Part shown: in pieces, positions 29,138 to 39,190 of the stretch
Layout: each line of letters starts with the position of its first letter
Position numbering within the stretch: the stretch's first letter is position 1
Assembly: GCA_035299085.1 (NCBI GenBank)
Contig: DATGXG010000027.1
Location: forward strand, 88,727-152,726
Reading direction: 5' to 3'
DNA from: Bacteroidales bacterium
Lineage (GTDB): Bacteria; Bacteroidota; Bacteroidia; Bacteroidales; UBA10428
DNA: 64,000 bases
The notes under the pieces: generated by a model
Databases searched by the model: none
What the model saw: only the letters and a program-made list of their open reading frames with translations
Told to the model about the DNA's origin: nothing
Position numbers and translations under genes: made by a program

Positions 29138-31210
29138 ATGAACAGGATCGGAAGTACATCGGGAATGGTAGATGCTGAGATTTTGGGCCGCATAATGGTT
29201 GCACAGAATATTCTTTTCGTTCTGCCATCAAGTGAAACCATAATCGAATTTTTTAATAAATCACTGGCAGAAATACCGGGTACCGGTTCAGTCCATGTTT
29301 GCTTAAGCGGTGGAAAAAAGAACATTTACAGTAAGGAATGCAGTGAATGTCATCTTTTAGATTCAGGAACTAAAGGATTCATGGACAAGAATGGCGAATG
29401 CCGGTTTCATACCGATCAGAAGTTTTTTGTTTTTCTTATTGAAACGCTTGAATTCCGGTTCGGTTTTATCGTTTTTTCTCTTATTCACAAGGAACTGTTC
29501 AACCCTTATGTACCCTTTATCGGTAATCTCACCAATTTTATTGCTTTAACACTTGAAAACAGGTTACACAAAAGCAGTTTGGAGAAAACTCATGAAAATC
29601 TAGAACAACGTGTACTTGAGCGCACTATTGAATTAAGAAATGTAAACCGGCAATTGCAGGAAGAAAATAAGGCCAGGGCAATCACTGAAGGCAAATTGAG
29701 ATTACTTAGCAATGCCCTTGAAGCTTCAGCAAATTCAATAGTTATAACAGATAAAGCCGGAAATATTAACTGGGCAAACAAGGCATTTTCAACCTTAACG
29801 GGGTATTCACCTGAAGAAGCCCTTGGAAGAAATCCCGGATCACTGGTTAAGTCGGGAGTTCAAAGCATTGAATTCTACAAACAAATGTGGAATACCATAC
29901 TGGATGGTAATGTATGGCAAGGTGAAATTGTAAACAAAAAGAAGGACGGATCATTGTATGATGAGTACCTGACTATAACTCCTTTGTTTAGTGAAACCGG
30001 AAAGATTTCACATTTCATTGCGGTAAAACTGGATATTACAGAACAAAAGAAATCGGCTAATGAATTATTAAAAGCAAAGGAGAAGGCGGAAGAAAGCAAC
30101 CGGTTAAAATCAGCCTTTCTGGCTACCATGAATCATGAACTCAGGACTCCGCTCAACCATATATTGGGTTTCAGTGATTTAATGAAATCAGGTATTAATG
30201 CGGCACAGGTAATTGATTATGCAACCTTAATTCATAAAAGTGGAAATAACCTGCTCGAGATCATAGAAGATATCTTTGAACTGGCACTTGCAGAGCAGTC
30301 AGTTATAAAACTCCGGTCTGAATCAATTAACTGCCTGGATCTGTTCATATCTAATAAATCAGTATTAACAGAAATTCTTAATGCATCGGGCAAAAAGGAT
30401 CAGATTAAACTAAACTTCAATGCTGATAAAGAATTACTTGTGCAAAGCATTTACACCGACAGGAGCAAAATAAACCAGGTTCTGATCAACCTATTCAGAA
30501 ATGCCGTGAAATTTACAGAGCAGGGTAAAATAGAATTCGGCATGACTCAGCAGGAACCGGGTTACATCACTTTCTATGTAAAAGATACAGGCATCGGAAT
30601 TCCTGAGAACAAGAATGAAATCATATTTGAATTTTTCAGGCAGGTTGACGAAAGCCCAACACGGAAACACGGTGGCGTTGGAATCGGGTTGGCCATATCG
30701 AAAAAAATCGCCGCGATAATGGATGGTACCCTGACTTTGGAATCCGAGCCCGGAAAAGGAAGTATATTTAGTTTTAAAATCCCGGTTATTCTGAATAACG
30801 TTTCCATACTTGAGTTAAAAAATGCCGGCGCTGTTAAGGATTTTCCTGATTTTAAAAACAAGACGATCCTGATTGCAGAAGATGACAACGCAAGTTTGCT
30901 CCTGATAAGGAAATACCTGTCACCCACCGGGGCCAAGATTATTGATGTTCCCAATGGAGCCGCCGCAATTGATCGACTGTCCTGCCAACCCGATATTGTT
31001 CTTATGGACATGAATATGCCCGTTATAAACGGCTATGATGCAACACGGGCTATTAAAAAGGACCATACAATTCCGATCCTGGCCACTACTTCCTACTCAC
31101 TGCCTGACGACAGGGAAAAAGCGATTGAAGCCGGATGTGACGGCTTCATAATGAAACCAATCAATCAGCAGAAGCTTTTGGATGAATTGTCCAGGTTCTT
31201 GTTAAAGTAA
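29138..31210 (+). CDS. GAF/PAS hybrid histidine kinase, partner of the MEDS gene
   Basis: A 690-residue hybrid kinase. A GAF-like region (about 20-150) contains a Cys/His-rich stretch (SKECSECHLLDSG, then GECRFH). A coiled coil (150-190), PAS (about 188-300), HisKA (phospho-His in ATMNHELRTPLNHILGFSD), HATPase (NLFRNAVKF, DTGIGIPENK, GGVGIGLAIS) and a receiver (about 570-688, phospho-Asp in VLMDMNMPVING) follow. It has the same frame as the preceding MEDS gene with five sense codons between that gene's TGA and this ATG. The PAS-to-HATPase section is strikingly like the 1570-residue kinase at 15247-19959. The true start could also be the ATG at 29165. Confidence 0.92.
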   Translation: MNRIGSTSGMVDAEILGRIMVAQNILFVLPSSETIIEFFNKSLAEIPGTGSVHVCLSGGKKNIYSKECSECHLLDSGTKGFMDKNGECRFHTDQKFFVFLIETLEFRFGFIVFSLIHKELFNPYVPFIGNLTNFIALTLENRLHKSSLEKTHENLEQRVLERTIELRNVNRQLQEENKARAITEGKLRLLSNALEASANSIVITDKAGNINWANKAFSTLTGYSPEEALGRNPGSLVKSGVQSIEFYKQMWNTILDGNVWQGEIVNKKKDGSLYDEYLTITPLFSETGKISHFIAVKLDITEQKKSANELLKAKEKAEESNRLKSAFLATMNHELRTPLNHILGFSDLMKSGINAAQVIDYATLIHKSGNNLLEIIEDIFELALAEQSVIKLRSESINCLDLFISNKSVLTEILNASGKKDQIKLNFNADKELLVQSIYTDRSKINQVLINLFRNAVKFTEQGKIEFGMTQQEPGYITFYVKDTGIGIPENKNEIIFEFFRQVDESPTRKHGGVGIGLAISKKIAAIMDGTLTLESEPGKGSIFSFKIPVILNNVSILELKNAGAVKDFPDFKNKTILIAEDDNASLLLIRKYLSPTGAKIIDVPNGAAAIDRLSCQPDIVLMDMNMPVINGYDATRAIKKDHTIPILATTSYSLPDDREKAIEAGCDGFIMKPINQQKLLDELSRFLLK

Positions 31211-31217
31211 AATCTGA

Positions 31218-32504
<1,287 letters not shown>

Positions 32505-32515
32505 TTAATGATAGA

Positions 32516-33409
32516 TTATTTCTCGGTTTCCACGAAGTTTGACATTTTCCGGATAATCCCTTCCAGGTAAGTTTTAGATATGGGAACATTTACAGTGATG
32601 GGTGCTTCAAATCCAATTATAAGTCCTTCTTTTTCCTTGCGGATATACTTCACATTGTCAATATTTACCATGAAAGACCTGTGACAGCGGATCAGACCGG
32701 CATGGGGAAGTTCAGTCTCAATCCGCTTCAATGTTGTACGGATCATATATCTGGCCGGCTTATCCCGGTCAATATAATGAATGAATATATAGTTATCAGC
32801 GGCTTCAATATACAATACATCTTCTTTCTTTATTGAAAATTTGAGAATGCCCTTTTCATCATGAAAAGGTATCATTGAAAAGCCCGAAACACTTTTTGTC
32901 TCCTGAATGCGGGAGCCGGAGCCGGAAAGGCTGTTTTCCATTCTTTCAAGAATCGTATACTTATCCTTAAAGGATAAATACAACCAGGAAATTACATAAG
33001 GCAGCATAATGATGAAGCTCGTATTTCGGACTGAGTTCCTGTAAACCTGGGAAAAATCGTTTTTTACATGTAGAAAAAACCACTGGATCAATGTGTAAAC
33101 AAGTGCAAGAATGAGAATTTCACCTATTATCCAAAGGCCATATGCACCATAGGTAATTGAATTTCTTTTTGTAAACACATACATCAGTATGCGGCTGATG
33201 ACAATCACAAGCATCCCTATGAGAATCACTATACTTGAATACAGGAAAAATTCCGCTGCTCCGACATTCAGCCATTTGTCAGCCCCAAAAGGTGAGTAAA
33301 TATTGATGAAGATCAGCGCAAACCCTGCCGTAAACAGAATAAAATTAACTGTGTTTCTGCGACTTGTTAGGTAATCGGGTATCCTTTTTTCCCAGGGTAG
33401 CATATCCAC
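32516..33409 (-). CDS. Membrane-anchored LytTR transcription regulator
   Basis: A 297-residue protein with four membrane segments in the first half (about 22-38, 50-75, 88-110, 130-148) and a C-terminal LytTR DNA-binding domain (about 190-290: VLYIEAADNYIFIHYID, RTTLKRIETELPHAGLIRCH, RSFMVNIDNVKYIRKEKEG). It has no receiver domain, so control is not by ordinary phosphotransfer; the membrane part may sense a signal or dock a partner. Repeats in its own upstream region (33445-33505) look like LytTR sites and suggest self-regulation. Confidence 0.9.
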   Translation of the reverse strand: MDMLPWEKRIPDYLTSRRNTVNFILFTAGFALIFINIYSPFGADKWLNVGAAEFFLYSSIVILIGMLVIVISRILMYVFTKRNSITYGAYGLWIIGEILILALVYTLIQWFFLHVKNDFSQVYRNSVRNTSFIIMLPYVISWLYLSFKDKYTILERMENSLSGSGSRIQETKSVSGFSMIPFHDEKGILKFSIKKEDVLYIEAADNYIFIHYIDRDKPARYMIRTTLKRIETELPHAGLIRCHRSFMVNIDNVKYIRKEKEGLIIGFEAPITVNVPISKTYLEGIIRKMSNFVETEK

Positions 33410-33422
33410 TTTATATAAGAAT

Positions 33423-33430
33423 CAAAAGTA
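33423..33430 (-). promoter_or_regulatory. Candidate promoter -7 box of the LytTR gene
   Basis: On the minus strand TACTTTTG matches TAnnTTTG exactly, 14 bp ahead of the ATG at 33409. The expected -33 position falls on the inverted copy of the TTTCACCCC repeat (33445-33453), so a bound protein there would overlap the promoter. Confidence 0.5.
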
Positions 33431-33444
33431 AACAATTTTAGTAT

Positions 33445-33505
33445 GGGGTGAAAAATATTAGGCTTGTGATGGAGAATTTCACCCCTTATAAAAGAATTTC
33501 ACCCC
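33445..33505. promoter_or_regulatory. Candidate LytTR operator: three copies of TTTCACCCC
   Basis: GAATTTCACCCC occurs twice in direct orientation (33474-33485 and 33494-33505), 20 bp apart or about two helical turns. An inverted copy of TTTCACCCC is at 33445-33453. LytTR-domain proteins commonly bind two direct repeats about two turns apart. The site sits between the divergent LytTR gene and the DUF6051 gene. Confidence 0.55.
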
Positions 33506-33596
33506 CTGATTTGACGTATTATCCCTGAACAGGTGCATGAGAACCATTTTATAATTAATCATTTGAGGATGGTCTTATTTTGCTGAAAAGACCTGA

Positions 33597-34727
33597 ATGA
33601 ATTTTATACAAGAATACGAAGAACTTAAGTCGTGCTTCAATCTGAAAGGGGATTCAATTCCCATAGGCAACAGCAAACTGGTTATCCGCAACTTTGATTT
33701 TACGTCAAAAAATTCATACCCTGAATGTCAATACAATGAGGAGGATACCAATATTCCGGAAAATTACAATTTCAGGTACCCGGTGATATTTCCTGAGCAT
33801 AGATACAAAACAAGCCGGGCGATTATCTTACTGCATGGTTTAAATGAAAGGACCTGGCACAAGCATTTAACAGGTGCAAAATTCCTGGCCTCAAAAACAG
33901 GCAAAGCAGTCATTCTTTTCCCGTTGTCTTTTCATATCAACAGGGGATTGCCCGATTGGATGGATGTTAGAAAAATGTCGGTTCCGCTGGAACAGCGAAA
34001 AGCAAAGTATCCGGGCATTAAGGATGCAACCGTGGTTAACCTGGCTTTAAGTGAGCGACTGACAGATCATCCTGAACGTTTTTTGTTTTCCGGTTTTCAA
34101 AGTGCAATGGACCTGGTAAGCCTGATGAAACAAATTGATGCAGGAAATCATCCTCTTTTTGGCAAAGGCACTACAGTTGATTTGTTTGCTTATTCAATCA
34201 GTTGCATGCTGCTTCAAACTCTCATGATCAGCAATCCGGGCAATGTGCTTAAGAATTCGAGGATTGTGCTGTTCGCGGGCGGATCCCTGTTCAGTTATAT
34301 CCGTGGAATTTCAAGATTCATAATGGATAGTGTGGCTTTTGAAACCCTAAGACAGTTTTATGTTGGCCATTCTGTAACTCTCGGTAGACCTTCAAAAGAG
34401 ATTGATCCCTTATTGGATCATAATTTCGGTCGCAGTTTTAGTGCGCTTCTGACTTCTGATGGTTTAAAAAAGAAACGCGAAAAGGCATTAAACGAGTTTT
34501 CAGATAACCTGATGATCATTGGCCTGAAAGCGGATCGAATCATGCCGTCTGACGGAATAAAGGCCGCATTTGGTGAAAAACTGAGCAGGGAGAAATTTAC
34601 ATTACTTGATTTTCCTTATCCGTATTCTCATGAAAACCCGTTTCCTGTTATAAGTAATAAATTTGGAAAACAGGTAGAAGACGCCTTTTTATCGGTTTTC
34701 AGGCCAACTTTGAGCTTTCTCAGTTGA
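33597..34727 (+). CDS. DUF6051 family alpha/beta-hydrolase-like protein
   Basis: A 376-residue protein with an alpha/beta-hydrolase layout. The oxyanion-hole motif AIILLHGLNERTWHK is at about 78-92, the nucleophile elbow is in DLFAYSISCMLLQ (about 197-209), and a late His is in PYPYSHENPFP. The elbow reads A-Y-S-I-S rather than the usual G-x-S-x-G, so the catalytic geometry may differ. It resembles proteins grouped as DUF6051 in the Bacteroidota; no substrate is known to me. No signal peptide is seen. It is divergent from the LytTR gene, and the repeats between them suggest shared control. A hairpin (GGTCTT/AAGACC, 33571-33593) lies over the ribosome-binding region. Confidence 0.72.
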   Translation: MNFIQEYEELKSCFNLKGDSIPIGNSKLVIRNFDFTSKNSYPECQYNEEDTNIPENYNFRYPVIFPEHRYKTSRAIILLHGLNERTWHKHLTGAKFLASKTGKAVILFPLSFHINRGLPDWMDVRKMSVPLEQRKAKYPGIKDATVVNLALSERLTDHPERFLFSGFQSAMDLVSLMKQIDAGNHPLFGKGTTVDLFAYSISCMLLQTLMISNPGNVLKNSRIVLFAGGSLFSYIRGISRFIMDSVAFETLRQFYVGHSVTLGRPSKEIDPLLDHNFGRSFSALLTSDGLKKKREKALNEFSDNLMIIGLKADRIMPSDGIKAAFGEKLSREKFTLLDFPYPYSHENPFPVISNKFGKQVEDAFLSVFRPTLSFLS

Positions 34728-34728
34728 G

Positions 34729-35841
34729 TCACTGTAAGGCCGATGCAGGAAGGCTTACATAGAAAACACTTCCTTCGTTGAGAGCGCTTTCAATCCACAC
34801 CGATCCGCCATTTAGTGCAACAAATTCTTTGCAAAGCTGGAACCCCAGCCCGGATCCCTTTTCATTATCCGTACCATATGTGGTGTAATGGATATTTTTA
34901 TTGATCAGGTTATCCATTACTTCGGCTGTCATGCCGGTTCCTGTATCCGTTACACTTACAAGCAGCCGCTTTGTATTATTTACAATGGTCTGTTGGGCCC
35001 TTATAATTACAGAACCACCGTGCGGAGTGAATTTAAGAGAATTAGACACAAGGTTTCTTATGACAACTGAAATGAGCTCGGGATCATAGTATCCTTCAAC
35101 AATATCTTCGCCTTCATATTTGAGGCTGATTTGCTTGTTATCAGCCTGAAGTGCGAATAAATTAAGAACATTTTTAACAAGAAAGGCTATATTCTCCTGT
35201 TGGGGCCGGCAAATTATTCCACCCGACTGAGTTTTCGCCCAGTTCAAAAGGTTTTCAAGCAGGTTGAAAGCATTATCCGACAGAAGGTATAAATCTTTTA
35301 AGAGGGTGAGGACACTTTCATCCAGGTTATTATTGATCTGAAGAAATGCGTCAATGTAAGTACGGATATTTCCCATCGGGCTTCTGAGATCATGGCCGAT
35401 AATCGAAAATATCTTTTTCTCAAACGCTGTTGATTGCTCCAGTTGCTTTCGCTGCTGCTGAAGGGTAAGGTGCGTTTTTACCCTGATGAGCAGTTCTTTG
35501 CGGTTATATGGTTTGGTGATATAATCAACAGCACCGGATTCAAAACCCTGTATGATACTCTGGAAATCAGCTTTGGCAGTTAAAAAGATCACGGATACTT
35601 CACGAGTAAGAGGATTTTCCTTAATCCGGCGGCAAACCTCGAAACCATCCATTTCAGGCATCATGATATCGAGTAAAACAAGGTCAAACTGTTTTGAATC
35701 GAGCCATTCAAGAGCCTCTTTGCCGCTTGTTGCAAATTCAAGATCGTATGCCTCCTCCTTCAATATACTTCCGAGCAACTGGATGTTTTTAGGCACATCA
35801 TCCACAATGAGGATACTCTGTTCATTTATTTTCATGGCCAA
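34729..35841 (-). CDS. REC-histidine kinase hybrid
   Basis: A 370-residue soluble protein: receiver domain first (about 5-122; phospho-Asp in LVLLDIMMPEMDG, Lys in YITKPY), a short coiled coil, HisKA with phospho-His in SIIGHDLRSPMGNIRTY, and HATPase (RNLVSNSLKFT, DTGTGM, KGSGLGFQLCKEF). Its 5' end overlaps the 3' end of the upstream kinase gene by 20 bp, so the two are translated together and probably form a relay: the large PAS kinase signals to this receiver. Its stop is 1 bp from that of the convergent DUF6051 gene. Confidence 0.92.
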   Translation of the reverse strand: MAMKINEQSILIVDDVPKNIQLLGSILKEEAYDLEFATSGKEALEWLDSKQFDLVLLDIMMPEMDGFEVCRRIKENPLTREVSVIFLTAKADFQSIIQGFESGAVDYITKPYNRKELLIRVKTHLTLQQQRKQLEQSTAFEKKIFSIIGHDLRSPMGNIRTYIDAFLQINNNLDESVLTLLKDLYLLSDNAFNLLENLLNWAKTQSGGIICRPQQENIAFLVKNVLNLFALQADNKQISLKYEGEDIVEGYYDPELISVVIRNLVSNSLKFTPHGGSVIIRAQQTIVNNTKRLLVSVTDTGTGMTAEVMDNLINKNIHYTTYGTDNEKGSGLGFQLCKEFVALNGGSVWIESALNEGSVFYVSLPASALQ

Positions 35842-38587
35842 TGTTTTTCAATTGTTTGATCAGATCCGGAAAGTAGTCTAATTTGAGCCGCATTTCCTCT
35901 ATATCAAAATTCTCAATAGTCGATAATAACTGGTCGCCGTAAGATGCAATGAAATCAAGCTTTGAACTGCGGCCCAGATTGGAGATTTCCTGGGCAAAGG
36001 ATTGAATATCCCTTAAAGGTTGCTTTTTCTCAAACATTTTCCACCTGTTGGTGAGTTCATTTTCAAAACGTTTAACGAGCAGATTGTAATCAATGTTCTT
36101 GATTGAAGTCAAATCCACATGTCCATCAAGTATATTCCCGGGTCTGTCAGTAAAACCTGTAGTTTTCACCAAATCAGATTTCTTTTCAGGGTGAAGCGGA
36201 GAATTAAGCGCATTTATTGAAGTCTCAGAATACTCAACGTCCCTGAAAACCACACGGAATGTACTACCCTGTCCTACCTGGCTTTTAACACTGATTGTTC
36301 CCTGCATGGCTTCAACAAGTCGCTTTGTTATAGCCAGGCCCAGTCCGGTTCCTTCATATTTTCTTGAATCCAGCTGTGAATGCTGTCTGAATGATTCAAA
36401 AATCAGCCTGAAAGAACTTTCGGGAATACCGATGCCGGTATCTGTGACACTGATATCAAGCTTCATTAAAGGTCGGACACCGCTTGTATTTTTAAGAGTG
36501 GCCTTAATAATAATTTTAATTTCTCCCTGGTGTGTAAATTTAACAGCATTACCAACCAGGTTAATCAGGATTTGCCGTAACCTGACCTCGTCAAATTTGA
36601 TTTCGGCCGGAAAACGGTTTTCGATTTTTTCAATATATCGGATTCCCTTAATGGTTACCCGCAATGAAAACACATTCCTTATTTCATCGAGCAATCTGCG
36701 GATATCGAAGAAAGTAAAGTGTAGCGTCATCTTTCCTGCCTCGATTTTTGAAAGATCAAGCAGGTCATTGATCAGCATCATCAGGTTTTTTCCGCTTGCT
36801 TTGATGCTGTTGAGATATTTAATCTGTATATTATCGGATGTCAGACCTTCAAGAAGTTCCGTAAAACCAAGAACCGAGTTCAGAGGGGTACGAATTTCAT
36901 GGCTGATATTGGCAAGGAATTCACTCTTGGCATTATTGGCTTCTTCGGCGGCTATTTTTGCTTTTCGGAGTTCCTCGAGTGCCTGGATCCTTTCCGTAAT
37001 ATCAAGAAGAAATCCGTCAACCCATTTTATATTATTCTGATCGTCCACTACAGCCCTACCGTTATTGGATATCCATTTAACGGTTTTGTACCGCGTGAGT
37101 ATACGGTATTCAATATTGAACTGTCTGAAATCACGTAATCCTTCCGTTACAGCCTCCCTCACATGTGACAGATCATCCGGATGTATAATTCCTGCCATGG
37201 ATTTGTTCTGGTTCTTTTCAAAATCGGCAGCTTTATAACCGGTTAAGTTCTCAATGGCATCGGTAATAAAAAGTACCGTCCAGTCATCGTCGGTGGCGCA
37301 CCGGTATACAACACCCGGAATATTTGAAACCATTGACCTGAATTTCTCTTCGCTGTCTCTTAATGATTGCTCTGCCTTTTTCCTGAGAGTAATGTCTTCC
37401 TTAATGGCAATATAACGGATTATCTCACTTTGTTTATTGCGAATCGGGGTTATTGTAGCTTGTTCCCAGTATAATTCACCATTCTTTTTCCTGTTCAGGA
37501 ATTCGCCCTCCCACTTTTGTCCCTTCACCAGTTTTGCCCACATTTCTTTATAGAACTGTTTTGTGTGCATGCCTGATTTCAATATCCTCGGGTTTTTACC
37601 GATAACTTCCGAAGGCAGATAACCGGTTACATTAGTAAAAGAACGGTTCACATATTCAATGGCCGCGTTTTTATGGGTAATGATAATTTCATTGGCGCTT
37701 TGATCGAGTGCAATGGAGAGTTTGATAATTTCTTCTTCAATCAGTTTGCGATTTGTGATGTCGAAGATACCGATTACATGAAGAAGCTGATTTTTGTAAG
37801 TGATTACCTGAGTTTCAACCTGAACATTGATGGCTTTACTGTCTTTGCGATATAATAGAATTTCAAGCGTACCCGGTGTTTCTTTCCATGTTTTGCTGAA
37901 CAGGATTTTAGAGTCCTTCCGCTTAAAACAGGCAGAAAGTATCTGACCATCAACCATTTCAACATGGCTGTAACCGGTAAGTTTTTCCATTGCCTTGTTT
38001 ACATCAATCACTTTGCCATTGTTAATAACGCCAATAGCCTGAAAAGATAGATGGGTCATTTTGCGCAGGCTTTCCTCGGTTTCGGCATGTGCACGGTATG
38101 CCAGTTTTCGTTGTGAAATATCCCGCTGTACAACAACTATTCCAATTGTATGATTTGCTTCATCCTTTACAAAGCGATAATTGGCTTCGACCCAGGTAAC
38201 CTGTCCGTCGCCCCTGGGCATTGTAAATTCACCGAAATACTCGTGTTTGGAGATCAGAGACGCAAAAGCCTCCGTATTGGTGTCGAATTCGCTACCGAAT
38301 AATTGCCTTACTGATATTTCTCTTACTGATTCATCATCGAACTGACATTGCTTAAGAAATGCATCATTTACCTGGGCAACAATAAATCCGTCGGCAAATA
38401 CATTTATTTTTTCAGATGATGTAGCATAAAGATTCCAGTCAACCGGAACCTCTGCTTTAAAGAAAATGAAGGCATCAATCAGCTGATCGTATAGAAATTC
38501 GCTGATCTGACGATAATCGATATCGGGAATACCGTTCTTACCTATAGTCGAAGGGAAAGCAAAAAAGGAATTATCCCGGTGTTTCAT
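35822..38587 (-). CDS. Multi-PAS histidine kinase with degenerate Hpt-like tail
   Basis: A 921-residue kinase from the ATG at 38587; a TTG eight codons upstream is possible. It has four PAS/PAC modules (about 30-540; for example VNRSFTNVTGYLPSEVIGKN), then HisKA (phospho-His in LANISHEIRTPLNSVLGFTEL), HATPase (NLVGNAVKFTHQGE, DTGIGIPES, EGTGLGLAITKRL) and a helical tail (about 825-921). The tail is spaced like an Hpt domain (EISNLGRSSKLDFIASYGDQ) but lacks the HxxKG phospho-His, so it may bind a receiver without phosphotransfer. No membrane segments are seen. It overlaps the downstream REC-kinase gene by 20 bp. Confidence 0.92.
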   Translation of the reverse strand: MKHRDNSFFAFPSTIGKNGIPDIDYRQISEFLYDQLIDAFIFFKAEVPVDWNLYATSSEKINVFADGFIVAQVNDAFLKQCQFDDESVREISVRQLFGSEFDTNTEAFASLISKHEYFGEFTMPRGDGQVTWVEANYRFVKDEANHTIGIVVVQRDISQRKLAYRAHAETEESLRKMTHLSFQAIGVINNGKVIDVNKAMEKLTGYSHVEMVDGQILSACFKRKDSKILFSKTWKETPGTLEILLYRKDSKAINVQVETQVITYKNQLLHVIGIFDITNRKLIEEEIIKLSIALDQSANEIIITHKNAAIEYVNRSFTNVTGYLPSEVIGKNPRILKSGMHTKQFYKEMWAKLVKGQKWEGEFLNRKKNGELYWEQATITPIRNKQSEIIRYIAIKEDITLRKKAEQSLRDSEEKFRSMVSNIPGVVYRCATDDDWTVLFITDAIENLTGYKAADFEKNQNKSMAGIIHPDDLSHVREAVTEGLRDFRQFNIEYRILTRYKTVKWISNNGRAVVDDQNNIKWVDGFLLDITERIQALEELRKAKIAAEEANNAKSEFLANISHEIRTPLNSVLGFTELLEGLTSDNIQIKYLNSIKASGKNLMMLINDLLDLSKIEAGKMTLHFTFFDIRRLLDEIRNVFSLRVTIKGIRYIEKIENRFPAEIKFDEVRLRQILINLVGNAVKFTHQGEIKIIIKATLKNTSGVRPLMKLDISVTDTGIGIPESSFRLIFESFRQHSQLDSRKYEGTGLGLAITKRLVEAMQGTISVKSQVGQGSTFRVVFRDVEYSETSINALNSPLHPEKKSDLVKTTGFTDRPGNILDGHVDLTSIKNIDYNLLVKRFENELTNRWKMFEKKQPLRDIQSFAQEISNLGRSSKLDFIASYGDQLLSTIENFDIEEMRLKLDYFPDLIKQLKNIGHENK

Positions 38588-38661
38588 AGGGAAGTAAAAT
38601 TCATAATGCAAATCTAACGTAAACTAATTATCGAATGTAGCTTGCTTACGAATTTCAGCAC

Positions 38662-38684
38662 AAAAAAACCCGCCTTATGGCGGG
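38662..38684 (-). terminator. Intrinsic terminator of the 38699 gene
   Basis: Read on the minus strand, CCCGCC-ATAA-GGCGGG forms a 6-bp GC-rich stem with a 4-base loop followed by seven T. It begins 15 bp after the stop of the gene at 38699-39190 and ends transcription before the PAS kinase gene. Confidence 0.9.
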
Positions 38685-38698
38685 CCAGATTCAGGAAA

Positions 38699-39190
38699 TT
38701 ATTCGATTACTACGCTGTAGCCGTCGGTCCTGAGGTTTTCAGCAACACTCTGGGCATACTCGTAATCAAAATAAACTTTCGGTTTGTGTTTTGCAAATAC
38801 CGGATACCTGCCAACCGCATCTTCTGAATTAAGGTAGTTATAACCTACGAGATACAGGTCGCTGCCATCAAGTTTTACCTTGAAAACAGGACGATGCTGA
38901 CACAATTCGAGTACTTCAAGTAATTCAAATTTTGTAATTTCTGGTTCCTGCTTAAGCTTAACGGTTTTCAGGATTTCGTCACTAAAAGGTTCTTTGGTAA
39001 AATGAAGATCGAAATTTTTCACATAACATGACAGTACAATAGCTTCATCTTTGATTACAGCGGGTTTGTTATCATCTCCCACCAATCTGACATTAATTCC
39101 AAATCTTGAGAAAAGACCTTTTAACCTTTTATTCCGTCTGGTTACCATCTCTTCCAACGACTCGTTCTTTCTCATAGAAAATTCCGGCAT
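38699..39190 (-). CDS. Conserved-looking protein of unknown function
   Basis: I do not recognise this 163-residue protein. It has no signal peptide or membrane segment. The N-terminus is basic (RKNESLEEMVTRRNKRLKGLFSRFG), the middle is mixed alpha/beta (VIKDEAIVLSCYVKNFDLHF), and the C-terminus (KPKVYFDYEYAQSVAENLRT) ends in beta-type residues. Codon use resembles the neighbours, and it has its own strong terminator, so I take it as a real gene. The start at 39190 is the first ATG; MRKNES (39175) is an alternative. Confidence 0.75.
   Translation of the reverse strand: MPEFSMRKNESLEEMVTRRNKRLKGLFSRFGINVRLVGDDNKPAVIKDEAIVLSCYVKNFDLHFTKEPFSDEILKTVKLKQEPEITKFELLEVLELCQHRPVFKVKLDGSDLYLVGYNYLNSEDAVGRYPVFAKHKPKVYFDYEYAQSVAENLRTDGYSVVIE

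Noticed and set aside
36306..37040. Plus-strand frame of 244 codons
   Set aside because: It is antisense to the HisKA/HATPase part of the multi-PAS kinase.
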